Shown: piece by piece, positions 8,655 to 17,351 of the stretch
Numbering within the stretch: the first letter of the stretch is position 1
Layout: the number at the start of each line of letters is the position of its first letter
Assembly (NCBI GenBank): GCA_038182865.1
Contig: CP116226.1
Coordinates: forward strand, 1,860,001 to 1,924,000
Direction of reading: 5' to 3'
Source: Microbacterium enclense
GTDB lineage: Bacteria > Actinomycetota > Actinomycetes > Actinomycetales > Microbacteriaceae
DNA length: 64,000 nucleotides
Program-made: the position numbers and the translations under genes
Notes under the pieces: generated by a model
What the model saw: the letters and a program-made list of their open reading frames with translations, nothing else
What the model was told of the DNA's origin: nothing
Databases searched by the model: none

Positions 8655-9923
8655 GTGATCGACCTGACTCTGCTGCGTGATGATCCCGAGCTCGTGAAGC
8701 GCTCCCAGATCGCCCGCGGGGAGTCGCCGGATTCGGTGGATGAAGCCCTCACCGCCGACCGCGACCGCCGCGCCGCCATCACCGCGTTCGAAGAGCTGCG
8801 GGCCGCGCAGAACGCGCATGGTAAGCGCGTCGCGCAGGCACCGAAAGACGAGAAGGCTGCGCTCGTGGCCGAGGCCAAAGAGCTGAGCGAGCAGGTCAAG
8901 GCTGCGCAGCAGGCCGCGAACGCGGCGGAGGAGGCCGCGGAGGCGGCTCTGGCCAAGATCGAGAACATCGTGCTCGAGGGCGTCCCCGCCGGTGGCGAAG
9001 AGAATTTCATCACCCTCCGTACCCACGGCGAGATCCCGACCTACGACTTCGAGCCGCGCGACCACCTCGAGATCGGCGAGAAGCTCGGCGCGATCGACAT
9101 GGAGCGCGGCACGAAGGTGTCGGGCAGTCGCTTCTACTTCCTCACCGGGATCGGCGCGCGCCTCGAGCTCGCGCTCATGACCCTCGCTCTCGACCGGGCG
9201 CTGCAGGCCGGGTTCACGCCGATGATTCCGCCGACGCTCGTGCGTCCCGAGGTCATGCGCGGCACCGGATTCCTCGGTCAGCACGCCGACGAGGTCTACC
9301 ACCTGCCCAAGGAGGACCTCTACCTCGTCGGTACGAGCGAGGTGCCCCTCGCCGGGTACCACATGGACGAGATCCTCGACCTCGAGCGCGGCGCCAAGCG
9401 CTACGCCGGCTGGTCGACGTGCTATCGCAGCGAGGCCGGGTCGTACGGCAAAGACACCCGCGGCATCATCCGCGTGCACCAGTTCAACAAGCTCGAGATG
9501 TTCGTCTACACCGACCCCGCTGACGCCGAGGCCGAGCACGACCGCCTCGTCGCGATGCAGGAGGGGATGCTGCAAGACCTCGGCCTCTCGTACCGCGTCA
9601 TCGACGTCGCGGCGGGCGACCTGGGCTCGAGCGCCGCGCGCAAGTTCGACATCGAGGCGTGGGTTCCCACGCAGGGCGCGTACCGAGAGCTCACGAGCAC
9701 CTCGAACTGCACGACCTACCAGGCGCGCCGCCTCGAGACGCGGTTCCGTCCCGAGGGTGGCGGCAAGACGCAGCCGGTCGCGACCCTGAACGGCACCCTG
9801 GCGACGACGCGCTGGATCGTCGCCCTGCTCGAGACGCACCAGCGCGCGGACGGCTCGGTGACGGTCCCCGAGGTGCTGCGGCCCTACCTCGGCGGACTCG
9901 AGGTCATGGAGCCGATCGCGTGA
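8655..9923 (+). CDS. serS: Seryl-tRNA synthetase
   Basis: Charges tRNA-Ser with serine. The 422 residues show the N-terminal coiled-coil tRNA-binding arm (about residues 25-110), then the class II catalytic core with motif 2 (YRSEAGSYGKDTRGIIRVHQF) and motif 3 near the C-terminus (LNGTLATTRWIVALLE). The GTG start is the family start and has TAGGAT at 8643-8648 six bases upstream, consistent with leaderless translation. The stop overlaps the GTG of the HAD gene in a GTGA motif, so the two are co-translated. Two tRNA-Ser genes lie elsewhere in this window. Confidence 0.97.
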   Translation: MIDLTLLRDDPELVKRSQIARGESPDSVDEALTADRDRRAAITAFEELRAAQNAHGKRVAQAPKDEKAALVAEAKELSEQVKAAQQAANAAEEAAEAALAKIENIVLEGVPAGGEENFITLRTHGEIPTYDFEPRDHLEIGEKLGAIDMERGTKVSGSRFYFLTGIGARLELALMTLALDRALQAGFTPMIPPTLVRPEVMRGTGFLGQHADEVYHLPKEDLYLVGTSEVPLAGYHMDEILDLERGAKRYAGWSTCYRSEAGSYGKDTRGIIRVHQFNKLEMFVYTDPADAEAEHDRLVAMQEGMLQDLGLSYRVIDVAAGDLGSSAARKFDIEAWVPTQGAYRELTSTSNCTTYQARRLETRFRPEGGGKTQPVATLNGTLATTRWIVALLETHQRADGSVTVPEVLRPYLGGLEVMEPIA

Positions 9924-10816
9924 ACGACGAGGCCGCTCTGCCCGCTACCGGTGCCGTCGAGAGCGCGCCAAAGCAGGAGGCGGCCGATGTCGTCGCCGAT
10001 CTCGCCGACGCCCCCGTCGAGCGCATGCTCATCGCGCTCGACATCGACGGCACTGTTCTCCTCGAAGACGACACCCTGAGCCCCGGCGTCGTCGAGGCCG
10101 TCGCGGGGGCCCACGCCGCGGGCCACGAGGTGATGCTCGCCACCGGGCGCAGCTGGGACAGCACGCACCCGATCATGGAGCGCCTCGGCATCCGTCCCGA
10201 GTACGCGGTGTGCTCGAACGGCGCGATCGTCATGCGCCGGATCGGACACCCGGATGCCGCGGACTACGAGCGCGCGCACGTCGAGACGTTCGACCCGACC
10301 GAGGTGCTGACCCTTCTCGGTGAACACCTCTCGGGGGCGCACTTCCTCGTCGAGCTTCCCGACGGCTCGCGTCTGTTCACCGACTACCTCGACGACTGGA
10401 ACCTCAAGGGTGCCAACCGCGTGAGCTTCGACCAGCTGTCGGACCAGCCGGTGTGCCGCGTGGTCGTGGTCGCGCCCGAGAAGACCGACAAAGACTTCCT
10501 GCAGCTCGTCGAGCGCATCGGTCTGAGCCAGGTCTCGTACGCGATCGGCTGGACGGCCTGGCTCGACATCGCCCCGCAGGGCGTCGACAAGTCGACCGCG
10601 CTCGAACTCGTGCGCGGATGGCTCGGCATCCCGCCGGAGCGCGTCCTCGTGATGGGCGACGGTCGCAACGACATCGAGATGATGCAGTGGGCCGTCCGCA
10701 ACGGCGGTCGTGCGATTGCGATGCACCAGGGTCCGCCCGAGGTCCACGCGGCCGCGGGCGAGGTCGGCCTCTCGGTGACCGAGGGTGGCGTCGCCGCGGT
10801 GCTGCGCGCGCTGTAG
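9920..10816 (+). CDS. Cof-type HAD-family hydrolase
   Basis: A predicted cytoplasmic phosphatase of the haloacid dehalogenase superfamily, Cof (IIB cap) type; the physiological substrate is unknown. Of 298 residues the first 33 are a low-complexity leader. Motif I, DIDGTVLLEDD, holds the nucleophile Asp; motif II is LATGRS; a Lys before the DKSTALELVRGWLGI segment is motif III; and GDGRNDIEMM near residue 250 is motif IV. The start is the GTG overlapping the serS stop (GTGA), which is strong evidence for translational coupling. Confidence 0.9.
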   Translation: MNDEAALPATGAVESAPKQEAADVVADLADAPVERMLIALDIDGTVLLEDDTLSPGVVEAVAGAHAAGHEVMLATGRSWDSTHPIMERLGIRPEYAVCSNGAIVMRRIGHPDAADYERAHVETFDPTEVLTLLGEHLSGAHFLVELPDGSRLFTDYLDDWNLKGANRVSFDQLSDQPVCRVVVVAPEKTDKDFLQLVERIGLSQVSYAIGWTAWLDIAPQGVDKSTALELVRGWLGIPPERVLVMGDGRNDIEMMQWAVRNGGRAIAMHQGPPEVHAAAGEVGLSVTEGGVAAVLRAL

Positions 10817-10819
10817 CTC

Positions 10820-11014
10820 CTACAGGTGGGCAGCGTGAGCCGCGCGGTGGCTCGCGACGTTCGCGAGCGTCCAGGCGAGCAGCCCGAACGGCGGGAGAAG
10901 CAGCAGGGCGGTGGCCCACGCGGCCTTGAGGCCGACGGAGCTGTGCGTGTCGCGGACGGTGACGACCGTCGCCCAGATGGATGCCGCGTAGATGAGCGCG
11001 AAGGCGATGAGCAT
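10820..11014 (-). CDS. Small membrane protein (PLDc_N-like), copy 1
   Basis: A 64-residue protein with two hydrophobic helices: one at the N-terminus (LIAFALIYAASIWATVV) and a second containing LLLLPPFGLLAWTLA, which resembles the membrane-anchoring N-terminal domain of cardiolipin synthases. A GGAGGG ribosome site before the ATG at 11014 supports the start. It converges tightly on the HAD gene (three bases between stops) and is a clear paralogue of the next small gene, with the same helix-polar-helix plan. Function unknown. Confidence 0.7.
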   Translation of the reverse strand: MLIAFALIYAASIWATVVTVRDTHSSVGLKAAWATALLLLPPFGLLAWTLANVASHRAAHAAHL

Positions 11015-11169
11015 GGGGTTCCCTCCCTGTCGAACGGGGCCCGCTGCGGAGGGCGGTGGGCTGTCTTCTCCCGGTGTACGCCTGCTCTCGCAGCCGTTCA
11101 AGCGGAGCCGGCGGGCGCGAGGCGAACCGATAATCGGCGCTTAGCGTTCCTTCAGGAAAGCGGCCCGAT

Positions 11170-11367
11170 TCATGTGGGTGGCCGACGGCGTTGGCGAGTC
11201 GAGACACGAGCCAGCGTCCAGGCGAGCAGGCCGAGCGGGGGGAGGAGCAGGAGCGCCAGTGTCCAGGCGATCTTGAGAAGAACGGCGGTCCGCAGATCTC
11301 GGACGGTGACGATCACGGCCCAGATGGACAGGGCATAGACGACGGCGCACGCGACGAAGATGACCAC
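11170..11367 (-). CDS. Small membrane protein (PLDc_N-like), copy 2
   Basis: A 65-residue two-helix membrane protein, paralogous to the neighbour at 10820-11014: both share an SIWA.(I/V)VTVRD segment after helix 1 and a LLLLPP.GLLAWTLA second helix, then a basic C-terminus. The start is GTG at 11367 by alignment with the paralogue; its ribosome site is weak. The two copies lie in tandem on the same strand, implying local duplication. About 200 gene-free bases separate it from the DUF2254 gene. Function unknown. Confidence 0.6.
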   Translation of the reverse strand: MVIFVACAVVYALSIWAVIVTVRDLRTAVLLKIAWTLALLLLPPLGLLAWTLARVSTRQRRRPPT

Positions 11368-11570
11368 GTGCGTGTGTCAGGTGGTGACGAACACGACTTG
11401 CTCCCCAGGTCGAACTGCTCGGTGACGAGACCGGTCTATTGCCAGAACGGGAGCCTGCGCGGATCGTCCCTCCAGCGGGCCGACATGGTGAGTCGGCGAA
11501 ACCGCCACACCAGACGGGGCCGTCGGCACCAGGCGGGGGAGCAGCAGCCACGTACGCGGGCGCGGCGACT

Positions 11571-12866
11571 TCACCCCGCTGTGGGGGCAATCGACCCCTC
11601 GTGGCGGGTTCGCCTTCTCCCCATCCAGGCCTCCCGCATCGCGGAGCGCAGCACGCGGGTGTCGGTGCGGTCGAGTGCGCGACGGCTGCGGTCGAACGCC
11701 GCGTGCGCGGCATCCTGAAACAGGCGCTCATGAGCCGGTGAGGTGGCCGCGAGCGACGCGAGGCACTTCTGCAGGCGCACCTGGACCTCGACGTCTGCCG
11801 CTCCATCGCGGGCGAGCGGTCGGAAGGCGTCGTCGACGATCTCTTCCAGCGTCGGCGGCGTCACGAAGACCCGCTCGTACTCGATGTCGTCCGCGGGTTC
11901 CGTGACCAGGGCTCGGGTGAGCACGCGCTGCAGGGCGGCGACCACCTCGATCGCCGTTCCCGGATCGTTCGTCGCGGCCGAGAGCGCTCGGCTGCCGATC
12001 TCGGTGAGCGCGATGACGCCGAACCGCGGGTCCTGTTCGTATGTGCGGTGATGCTCGACGCGGAAACACCGGCGGATGCCGGAGCGAAGGCGGTCATCGA
12101 CCGTTCCGCGAACGAAGACCAACGGCACGCGGGCATCGGCGATGCGCCCCGGGCCGGCGTGCACGTGGATGTCGATGTCGTGGGAGCGAGCGAGTCGATC
12201 GAGGCCGGCGATGTCGACGTGGGTGACGTATCCGACCTCGTCGGCTGCCACCGGGGTGGCATCCTCGGGGACGCCGGTGGTCCGACGCGCGCCAAGGGCG
12301 GGGGAGGAGGCGAACAACTCGAGGGATGCGGTCGCGGCCTTTTCGACACGATCGATCACGTCGGCCATTCGCCCGAAGGTGGAGAGGTGCGAGATCCACC
12401 GCAGGAGCGTCACCACGACGATCGCGATGATCACGATCGTGCCCACGAACAGGATGGTCCGCCCCTGATCGGTGTAGTACCCGGTCGAGAGCGCGACGAT
12501 CCCGACGAGAGAGAACGCGAAGGCGCCCACGAACGTCGACACCGCGTTCTGCGAGGTGGGGTCGGAGATGAGCAGCGACGTCGAGCGCGGCGTCGCCGTC
12601 GTCGTGGCGGACGAGAACGCGGTCACCATCGCCGTCACCGAGAACGTGCTGACGGTCAGCATGGCGGTCGCGATGATCTGCAGCAGCGAGCCGACCGCGT
12701 TCTGCCCGAGGTCGATGGACAGCGAGAAGGGCAGGAGCGGGCCGAGGAATCGCGCGGCCAGGGCGACGAGCACCGCGATGGCCGTGAAGAGTGCCGCGCG
12801 AACCCATACTTGCTGGCCGAGCCGGAGGAGGAGGGATGCCACCGAACCGCGCGCTGCTTTCGCCAT
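11571..12866 (-). CDS. DUF2254 membrane protein
   Basis: A 431-residue predicted membrane protein of the DUF2254 family, function unknown. The N-terminal 160 residues hold about four transmembrane helices, including the family segment TFSVTAMVTAFSSATTTATP with a Ser/Thr-rich loop typical of the family. The remaining 270 residues are soluble and alpha/beta. A TACCGT box seven bases upstream of the ATG suggests leaderless initiation. The gene lies downstream of, and antiparallel to, the tRNA-Ser(TGA) gene start. Confidence 0.8.
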   Translation of the reverse strand: MAKAARGSVASLLLRLGQQVWVRAALFTAIAVLVALAARFLGPLLPFSLSIDLGQNAVGSLLQIIATAMLTVSTFSVTAMVTAFSSATTTATPRSTSLLISDPTSQNAVSTFVGAFAFSLVGIVALSTGYYTDQGRTILFVGTIVIIAIVVVTLLRWISHLSTFGRMADVIDRVEKAATASLELFASSPALGARRTTGVPEDATPVAADEVGYVTHVDIAGLDRLARSHDIDIHVHAGPGRIADARVPLVFVRGTVDDRLRSGIRRCFRVEHHRTYEQDPRFGVIALTEIGSRALSAATNDPGTAIEVVAALQRVLTRALVTEPADDIEYERVFVTPPTLEEIVDDAFRPLARDGAADVEVQVRLQKCLASLAATSPAHERLFQDAAHAAFDRSRRALDRTDTRVLRSAMREAWMGRRRTRHEGSIAPTAG

Positions 12867-12951
12867 GCTCTCGACGGTAGTGAGGGCGCTTTGCGATCGA
12901 TGAGGGCTGGACGCGCGGTGCGCTCAGGCCCTCGGTAGACTCGGACGACCG

Positions 12952-13036
12952 GGAGGGTTGTCCGAGCGGCCGATGGACCTGGTCTTGAAAACCAGTGGGC
13001 AGCAATGTCCCGTGGGTTCGAATCCCACACCCTCCG
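12952..13036 (+). tRNA. tRNA-Ser(TGA)
   Basis: An 85-nt class II tRNA. The acceptor stem GGAGGGT (12952-12958) pairs with 13029-13035 and the discriminator base is G13036. The anticodon stem CTGGT/ACCAG flanks loop CTTGAAA, giving anticodon TGA at 12986-12988. A long variable arm and GGTTCGAATCC T-arm are present. CCA is not encoded; the next bases are CAA. Confidence 0.95.
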
Positions 13037-13040
13037 CAAC

Positions 13041-13075
13041 GACGGAAGCGGCTCCCGAAGGGGGCCGCTTCCGTC
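13041..13075 (+). terminator. Terminator of tRNA-Ser(TGA)
   Basis: A perfect 12-bp stem, GACGGAAGCGGC at 13041-13052 and its complement at 13064-13075, begins four bases after the tRNA. It has no long U-tract. Confidence 0.8.
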
Positions 13076-13264
13076 ATGGCTGGCGGAGCGGGAGTCGAAC
13101 GCCGTTGGGCCCACGCCGCCGGAGGCTCCGCGCGTCGCGCATTGGCGTGTGGAGGGGCGGTGGGGAGAATTCCATACCCTCCGCCGGATGGTGCGTCCTC
13201 GAACCCCGACCGCGCGGACGTTCGGGCGGGTTCCGTCATCGGGACCCGGTGCCATACTTTGCGA

Positions 13265-13639
13265 ATGGACTCGCTCGAGGATTCGCCGCCCCGCCGCTCT
13301 CGCCGACAATTGGAGGCGTGGGTGCGTGAGTTCGAGGAAGAAGAGCACTGCATCGCGGGTCGGATCACCATTGCGCCCCAGGAAGACGATGGGGACGAGG
13401 ACACCGGGCTCGTGATTCTGCGGCTGCGAAACTCTTCGTCGTCGATCTTCATGAAACCGCGTGGGTACGACGACCCGTTCTGGGAGGCGACCCTCACGGA
13501 GCACCCCGAGGAACAGCGGATGTCCGTGCACGACATCACGAGCTTCGCCGCTGAACTCGTCATCGCGGGGAACTTGTGCTCATTCCTGCAGTGGAAATCG
13601 CTCGAGTGGGATCGTGAGAGTGGGCACCACGCTCACTGA
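13265..13639 (+). CDS. Conserved hypothetical acidic protein
   Basis: A 124-residue soluble, acidic protein that I do not recognise. It shows DTGLVILRLRNSSSSIFMKPRG in the middle and EEQRMSVHDITSFAAELVIAGNLC toward the C-terminus. A second, decayed copy lies at 34323-34620 on the other strand (about two thirds identical over some 85 residues), and both copies sit next to a tRNA-Ser gene or its fragment. CATACT at 13253-13258 is six bases from the ATG, so the mRNA is probably leaderless. Conservation between the copies shows this is a real gene. Confidence 0.65.
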   Translation: MDSLEDSPPRRSRRQLEAWVREFEEEEHCIAGRITIAPQEDDGDEDTGLVILRLRNSSSSIFMKPRGYDDPFWEATLTEHPEEQRMSVHDITSFAAELVIAGNLCSFLQWKSLEWDRESGHHAH

Positions 13640-13788
13640 CATTCGGAATGCGTGCCCACGGGCCGTTCCAGCATCCCTGAGACTTTCGATGTCGTCCCGG
13701 TAAGAGGGCGTCCCCACGGGAGCGCAGAGCGGCCCTCCTCATCGGTCGAACTGTGTGCGCTGTCACGCATCCGGTGCAGGCTGGTGCC

Positions 13789-14665
13789 ATGTTTCGCGAT
13801 TTCACCGATGAGATTGTCTTGGTCCAGGGGTGTGCCCTGCGGGTCCGACGGGCGGGAACGGGTCCGGTAGTGCTGCTGCTGCACGGTCACCCTCGCACGG
13901 GGTCGACCTGGCACCTCGTGGCCCCCGCGTTGGTCGGAGCGGGCTTCTCGGTCGTCGTCCCCGATCTGCCAGGCTATGGCCGGTCCACGGGGCCCGAACC
14001 GAGCGCCGACCATGGTGCTCATTCGAAACGCGCCATAGCGGGCATACTGACCGCGCTGATGAGCGCGCTCGACCATGAGCGATACGCCGTGGTCGGTCAC
14101 GACCGCGGCAGCTATGTCGCGCTGCGGCTCGCATTGGATCACCCCGATCGTGTCGAGAAGCTCGTCCTGATGGATTGCGTCCCGATCAGTGAGCACCTTC
14201 GACGTGCGGACGCACAGTTCGCGACGCGGTGGTGGCACTGGTTCTTCTACGCGCAACCGGAGCTCCCGGAACGCGTCATCAACGCAGACCCGGATGCCTG
14301 GTACGCGGGTGACCCGGCCGTCATGGGGGTCGAGAATCATGCCGAGTGGCGCGCGGCGATGCGCGACCCGAACGTGGTGCGCGCGATGCTCGAGGATTAC
14401 CGTGCGGGCTTGACGAAAGACCGCGAGGATGAGGAAACAGACCGGAGAGTCGGCCGACGCCTCACGATGCCGCTGCTTCTCCTGTGGTCCCCTGCGTGAT
14501 GACATCGAAGACCTCTATGGTGACCCACTCGTCATCTGGCGTGAGTGGGCGAATGACGTCAGCGGCTTCGGTATCGACTCCGGGCACCACATGGCAGAGG
14601 AAGCATCGCAGCCCCTCGCGGAAGCACTGATTCGATTCTTCGCGAGCGACCGCTTTTCCTCTTGA
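13789..14665 (+). pseudogene. Haloacetate-dehalogenase-like alpha/beta hydrolase, frameshifted
   Basis: An alpha/beta-hydrolase of the fluoroacetate/haloacetate dehalogenase and epoxide hydrolase group, where an Asp nucleophile attacks the substrate. The first frame (13789-14499) has the oxyanion HGHPRTGSTWH motif near residue 27 and GHDRG with the nucleophile Asp near residue 105. It stops early after LTMPLLLLWSPA. The next frame then carries DDIEDLYGDPL and the catalytic-His segment SGHHMAEEA, ending at 14665. One lost base near 14490-14500 explains this, so the gene is broken, or the sequence has an error there. Start ATG 13789 fits the family. Confidence 0.75.
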
Positions 14666-14838
14666 TCTGACCTGAACTCGCACGGGCTCGAAGACAGCAG
14701 AGCCCCCGCTCCCGCGTGCTCGATTCAGCGAAATGCGGTTTCGCGGCGAGGCGATTGCGTAATCCGTATCGCGCCGTCACCCGATCACAGCATTTCGATA
14801 GGGTCCGAGAAATCGACGGAAACGGGGGATGGCTCGAG

Positions 14839-17325
14839 GTGCAGGACCGGATACACAACGCTCATGCGGTGCCGCATGATCGCCTGCGCCGGTCCCGATC
14901 GGGCGTCCGCTCGGCTCTCGCCGTCCTCACGGCCCTCCTCGTCCTCCTGCTCGGTGCCGTCCCGGCAATGGCATCCGATCGAGGTCCGGCGGGCGACCTG
15001 GTGCCGCCGGAGGGGGCGTACTTCGGCTCCATCCTCGACTGGGGAAGTGACAGCGTCGCCGACCAGGCCGAGCGGCTCGGGGCACCTAGCGCCCTCTACC
15101 AACGCGACGTCTCCTACCCGCTCACGGATGCGGAGCGCGGGTACCTCCAGGGCTTCTTCGAGCAGACGGCGGCGGCCGGCTCGGTCGCCCTGGTCTCGCT
15201 CAATCCCACCGTGCCTCTGGACGCGCTCGGCTCCTCGGACGCGGAGCAGTTCGTCGAGGTCCTGAAAGACATCGCGCGGCCCGCGGGAGCTCCGCTCTCC
15301 CTCAGTTTCGCGCCCGACATGAACACGACCTGGGTTCCGTGGGGACAGCGGCCCCAGGCCTACCGCGCGGCTTTCGCCGCCTTCGCCGAGGTCGTCCACG
15401 AGCGCATGCCCGAGGCGGCCGTGGTCTGGTCGCCGTTCTGGGGCGGCGACTACCCCTTCACCACGAACACCGCGCCGCCCCGAGACGGCCTCGACACCGA
15501 CGGCGACGGTCTGCTCACCGGTCGCGACGATCCCTACGCGCCCTACTATCCCGGCGACGCCGCGGTCGATGCGGTGGGGCTCTCGCTCTACTTCGACGAG
15601 ACGGGCGGGGTGGAGGCGCGCAACGTCGTGCCCGAACCCGGCGACTTCGTGACGCGGTTGACCGGTGCCGACGACTCGGGCGCTCCCGACTTCATCGGCA
15701 CGTACGCCTCGGCCGCGCGTCCGCTGCTGGTGGAGACGGCGGCGTTCTACAGCGCGAGTGCCGTCGGGCCCTCGGAGCTCGACATCAAATCGGCGTGGTG
15801 GCAGCAGATCGAGGCGGCCGTGGGCTCCGGTGAGTTCCCCGCCCTCGCCGCGGTCATCTGGGAAGAGACGGCCACCACCCGCGGCGTCGTGGGCGAGACG
15901 GTGATCGGGTGGTCGGTGACCCTGTCATCGGATGCCGTGCGTTCGGCGTTCGTCACCGATCTGCGCGCGTCCGCCCTCGTCCTGGGCCCGGTTCGCGAGC
16001 CGTCGGGCGCGACGGCTCCGTCGGCGACGGCTGAGGGAGTCCTCGGCTGGCTCCTCGTCGCCTTGGTCGTCTCGGTCGTCGCGACCCTGGTCGTCATCGC
16101 CGCGCGCCGCTCGGCCGGGGCCCGGCGGCTGTCGTACACCGGTCCGCCATCGCGCGACGCGCGCATCGACCTCTTGCGCGGCCTCGCCATTGTCTTCGTC
16201 GTGGTGAACCACCTCGGGCTCGCCAGCTACCTCCAGATCGGCACGCAGGAGTTCCTCGGCGTCGTCTCGGGCGCCGAGCTCTTCGTCCTGCTGTCCGGGG
16301 TGGTGCTCGGCCTCGTCTACCGGCCGAAGCTCGTCTCGGGCGGCATCGGCGAGGTCGTCATCCGCACCGCGGGGCGTTCGTGGAAGCTGTACCGCACCGC
16401 CCTCGTCGTCGTGCTGCTCGTGTTCTTCCTGTCGCTCCTGCCCTTCCTGAACGGTCAGTCCGTCACGACCTTCACCGACCAGGGCACGGGAGCCGCCGGC
16501 GCGGGAGCCACGGGTCGTGTGTACGACCTCTACGCGGGGGCCGACCGGTTGCTGCAGTACCCGGTGGATCCGCAGGTCGTGCTCGACTTCCTCCTCCTGC
16601 GCATGGGGCCCTGGCAGTTCAACGTCATGGGCCTGTATGTGGTGCTGCTGCTGATCTCGCCCCTCGTGCTGTGGGCGCTGGGGCGCCGGTGGTGGCCGTG
16701 GGTGCTCGGGGTGAGCGCCCTGCTCTATGTCGTCGGCTACGTCACGCGGCTCCGCCTCCTCCCCGCCCAGTTCGAAGACTCCTTCCCCCTTCTGGTGTGG
16801 CAGCTGCTGTTCGTCGTCGGCATGGTGGCGGGCTTCCACCGGCGCGAGATCCTCGCGTGGTTCTCCACCCGGGTGGGCCGCATCGCCCTCGTCGCCGTCA
16901 TCGCGGTGGCGGTCGCGTTGATGCTGTTCTCGTGGAACAACCCCTACGCTCCGGCCCCGGGCGATCCCCGCCTCGGCCTGCTCTCGGACAACACCTTCCG
17001 CGCCGTGTACTCGGCCCTGTTCGAGCGCACCTACCTCGCGCCCGGGCGGCTGGTGAACGTGCTCGTGCTCGTCGTCGCGCTCTATGCGCTGCTGACGGCG
17101 TACTGGAAGCCGATCGCCGCCGTCGGTGGCGGCTTCCTCATCCCTCTCGGGCAGTCCACCCTCTACGTGTTCGTGATGCACGTGTTCTTCGCCCTCGCCG
17201 TGGCCAGCATCCCTCTTCTGCACCGAGGAGACCTCGTGGTCGACACCCTTGCCAACGTCGTCGTGCTCGCGCTGTTGTGGGTCATGGTGCGTACCCGCTT
17301 CCTCTTCGCGGTGGTGCCGCGATGA
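14839..17325 (+). CDS. GH26-like domain fused to OpgC-type acyltransferase
   Basis: A membrane protein of about 828 residues, probably a polysaccharide-modifying enzyme. A signal segment ending AMA-SD is followed by an exported GH26 (mannanase)-like domain at about residues 45-400, recognised from VVWSPFW (near 193) and a PLLVETAAF nucleophile strand (near 298). The usual acid/base HE.N site instead reads PDMN (near 157), so activity may be lost or altered. A linker helix leads to an OpgC-type multi-helix acyltransferase domain from about residue 437 (DARIDLLRGLAIVFVVVNH). GTG 14839 is chosen for its GGGGGAT ribosome site; GTG 14869 is possible. It opens a five-gene operon and overlaps or abuts the glycosyltransferase. 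Confidence 0.75.
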   Translation: MQDRIHNAHAVPHDRLRRSRSGVRSALAVLTALLVLLLGAVPAMASDRGPAGDLVPPEGAYFGSILDWGSDSVADQAERLGAPSALYQRDVSYPLTDAERGYLQGFFEQTAAAGSVALVSLNPTVPLDALGSSDAEQFVEVLKDIARPAGAPLSLSFAPDMNTTWVPWGQRPQAYRAAFAAFAEVVHERMPEAAVVWSPFWGGDYPFTTNTAPPRDGLDTDGDGLLTGRDDPYAPYYPGDAAVDAVGLSLYFDETGGVEARNVVPEPGDFVTRLTGADDSGAPDFIGTYASAARPLLVETAAFYSASAVGPSELDIKSAWWQQIEAAVGSGEFPALAAVIWEETATTRGVVGETVIGWSVTLSSDAVRSAFVTDLRASALVLGPVREPSGATAPSATAEGVLGWLLVALVVSVVATLVVIAARRSAGARRLSYTGPPSRDARIDLLRGLAIVFVVVNHLGLASYLQIGTQEFLGVVSGAELFVLLSGVVLGLVYRPKLVSGGIGEVVIRTAGRSWKLYRTALVVVLLVFFLSLLPFLNGQSVTTFTDQGTGAAGAGATGRVYDLYAGADRLLQYPVDPQVVLDFLLLRMGPWQFNVMGLYVVLLLISPLVLWALGRRWWPWVLGVSALLYVVGYVTRLRLLPAQFEDSFPLLVWQLLFVVGMVAGFHRREILAWFSTRVGRIALVAVIAVAVALMLFSWNNPYAPAPGDPRLGLLSDNTFRAVYSALFERTYLAPGRLVNVLVLVVALYALLTAYWKPIAAVGGGFLIPLGQSTLYVFVMHVFFALAVASIPLLHRGDLVVDTLANVVVLALLWVMVRTRFLFAVVPR

Positions 17326-17351
17326 GCCGCCGGGAGAGGAGAAGGGATGCC

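Noticed and set aside
13080..13264. Coding region joined to the tRNA-Ser(TGA) 3' end
   Set aside because: The open frame runs through the tRNA and its terminator; the real start is ATG 13265, as its paralogue and -10 box indicate.
14716..14838. N-terminal extension of the GH26/OpgC protein to an ATG-less upstream start at 14716
   Set aside because: The added residues do not resemble a signal peptide and lie before a good ribosome site for GTG 14839.
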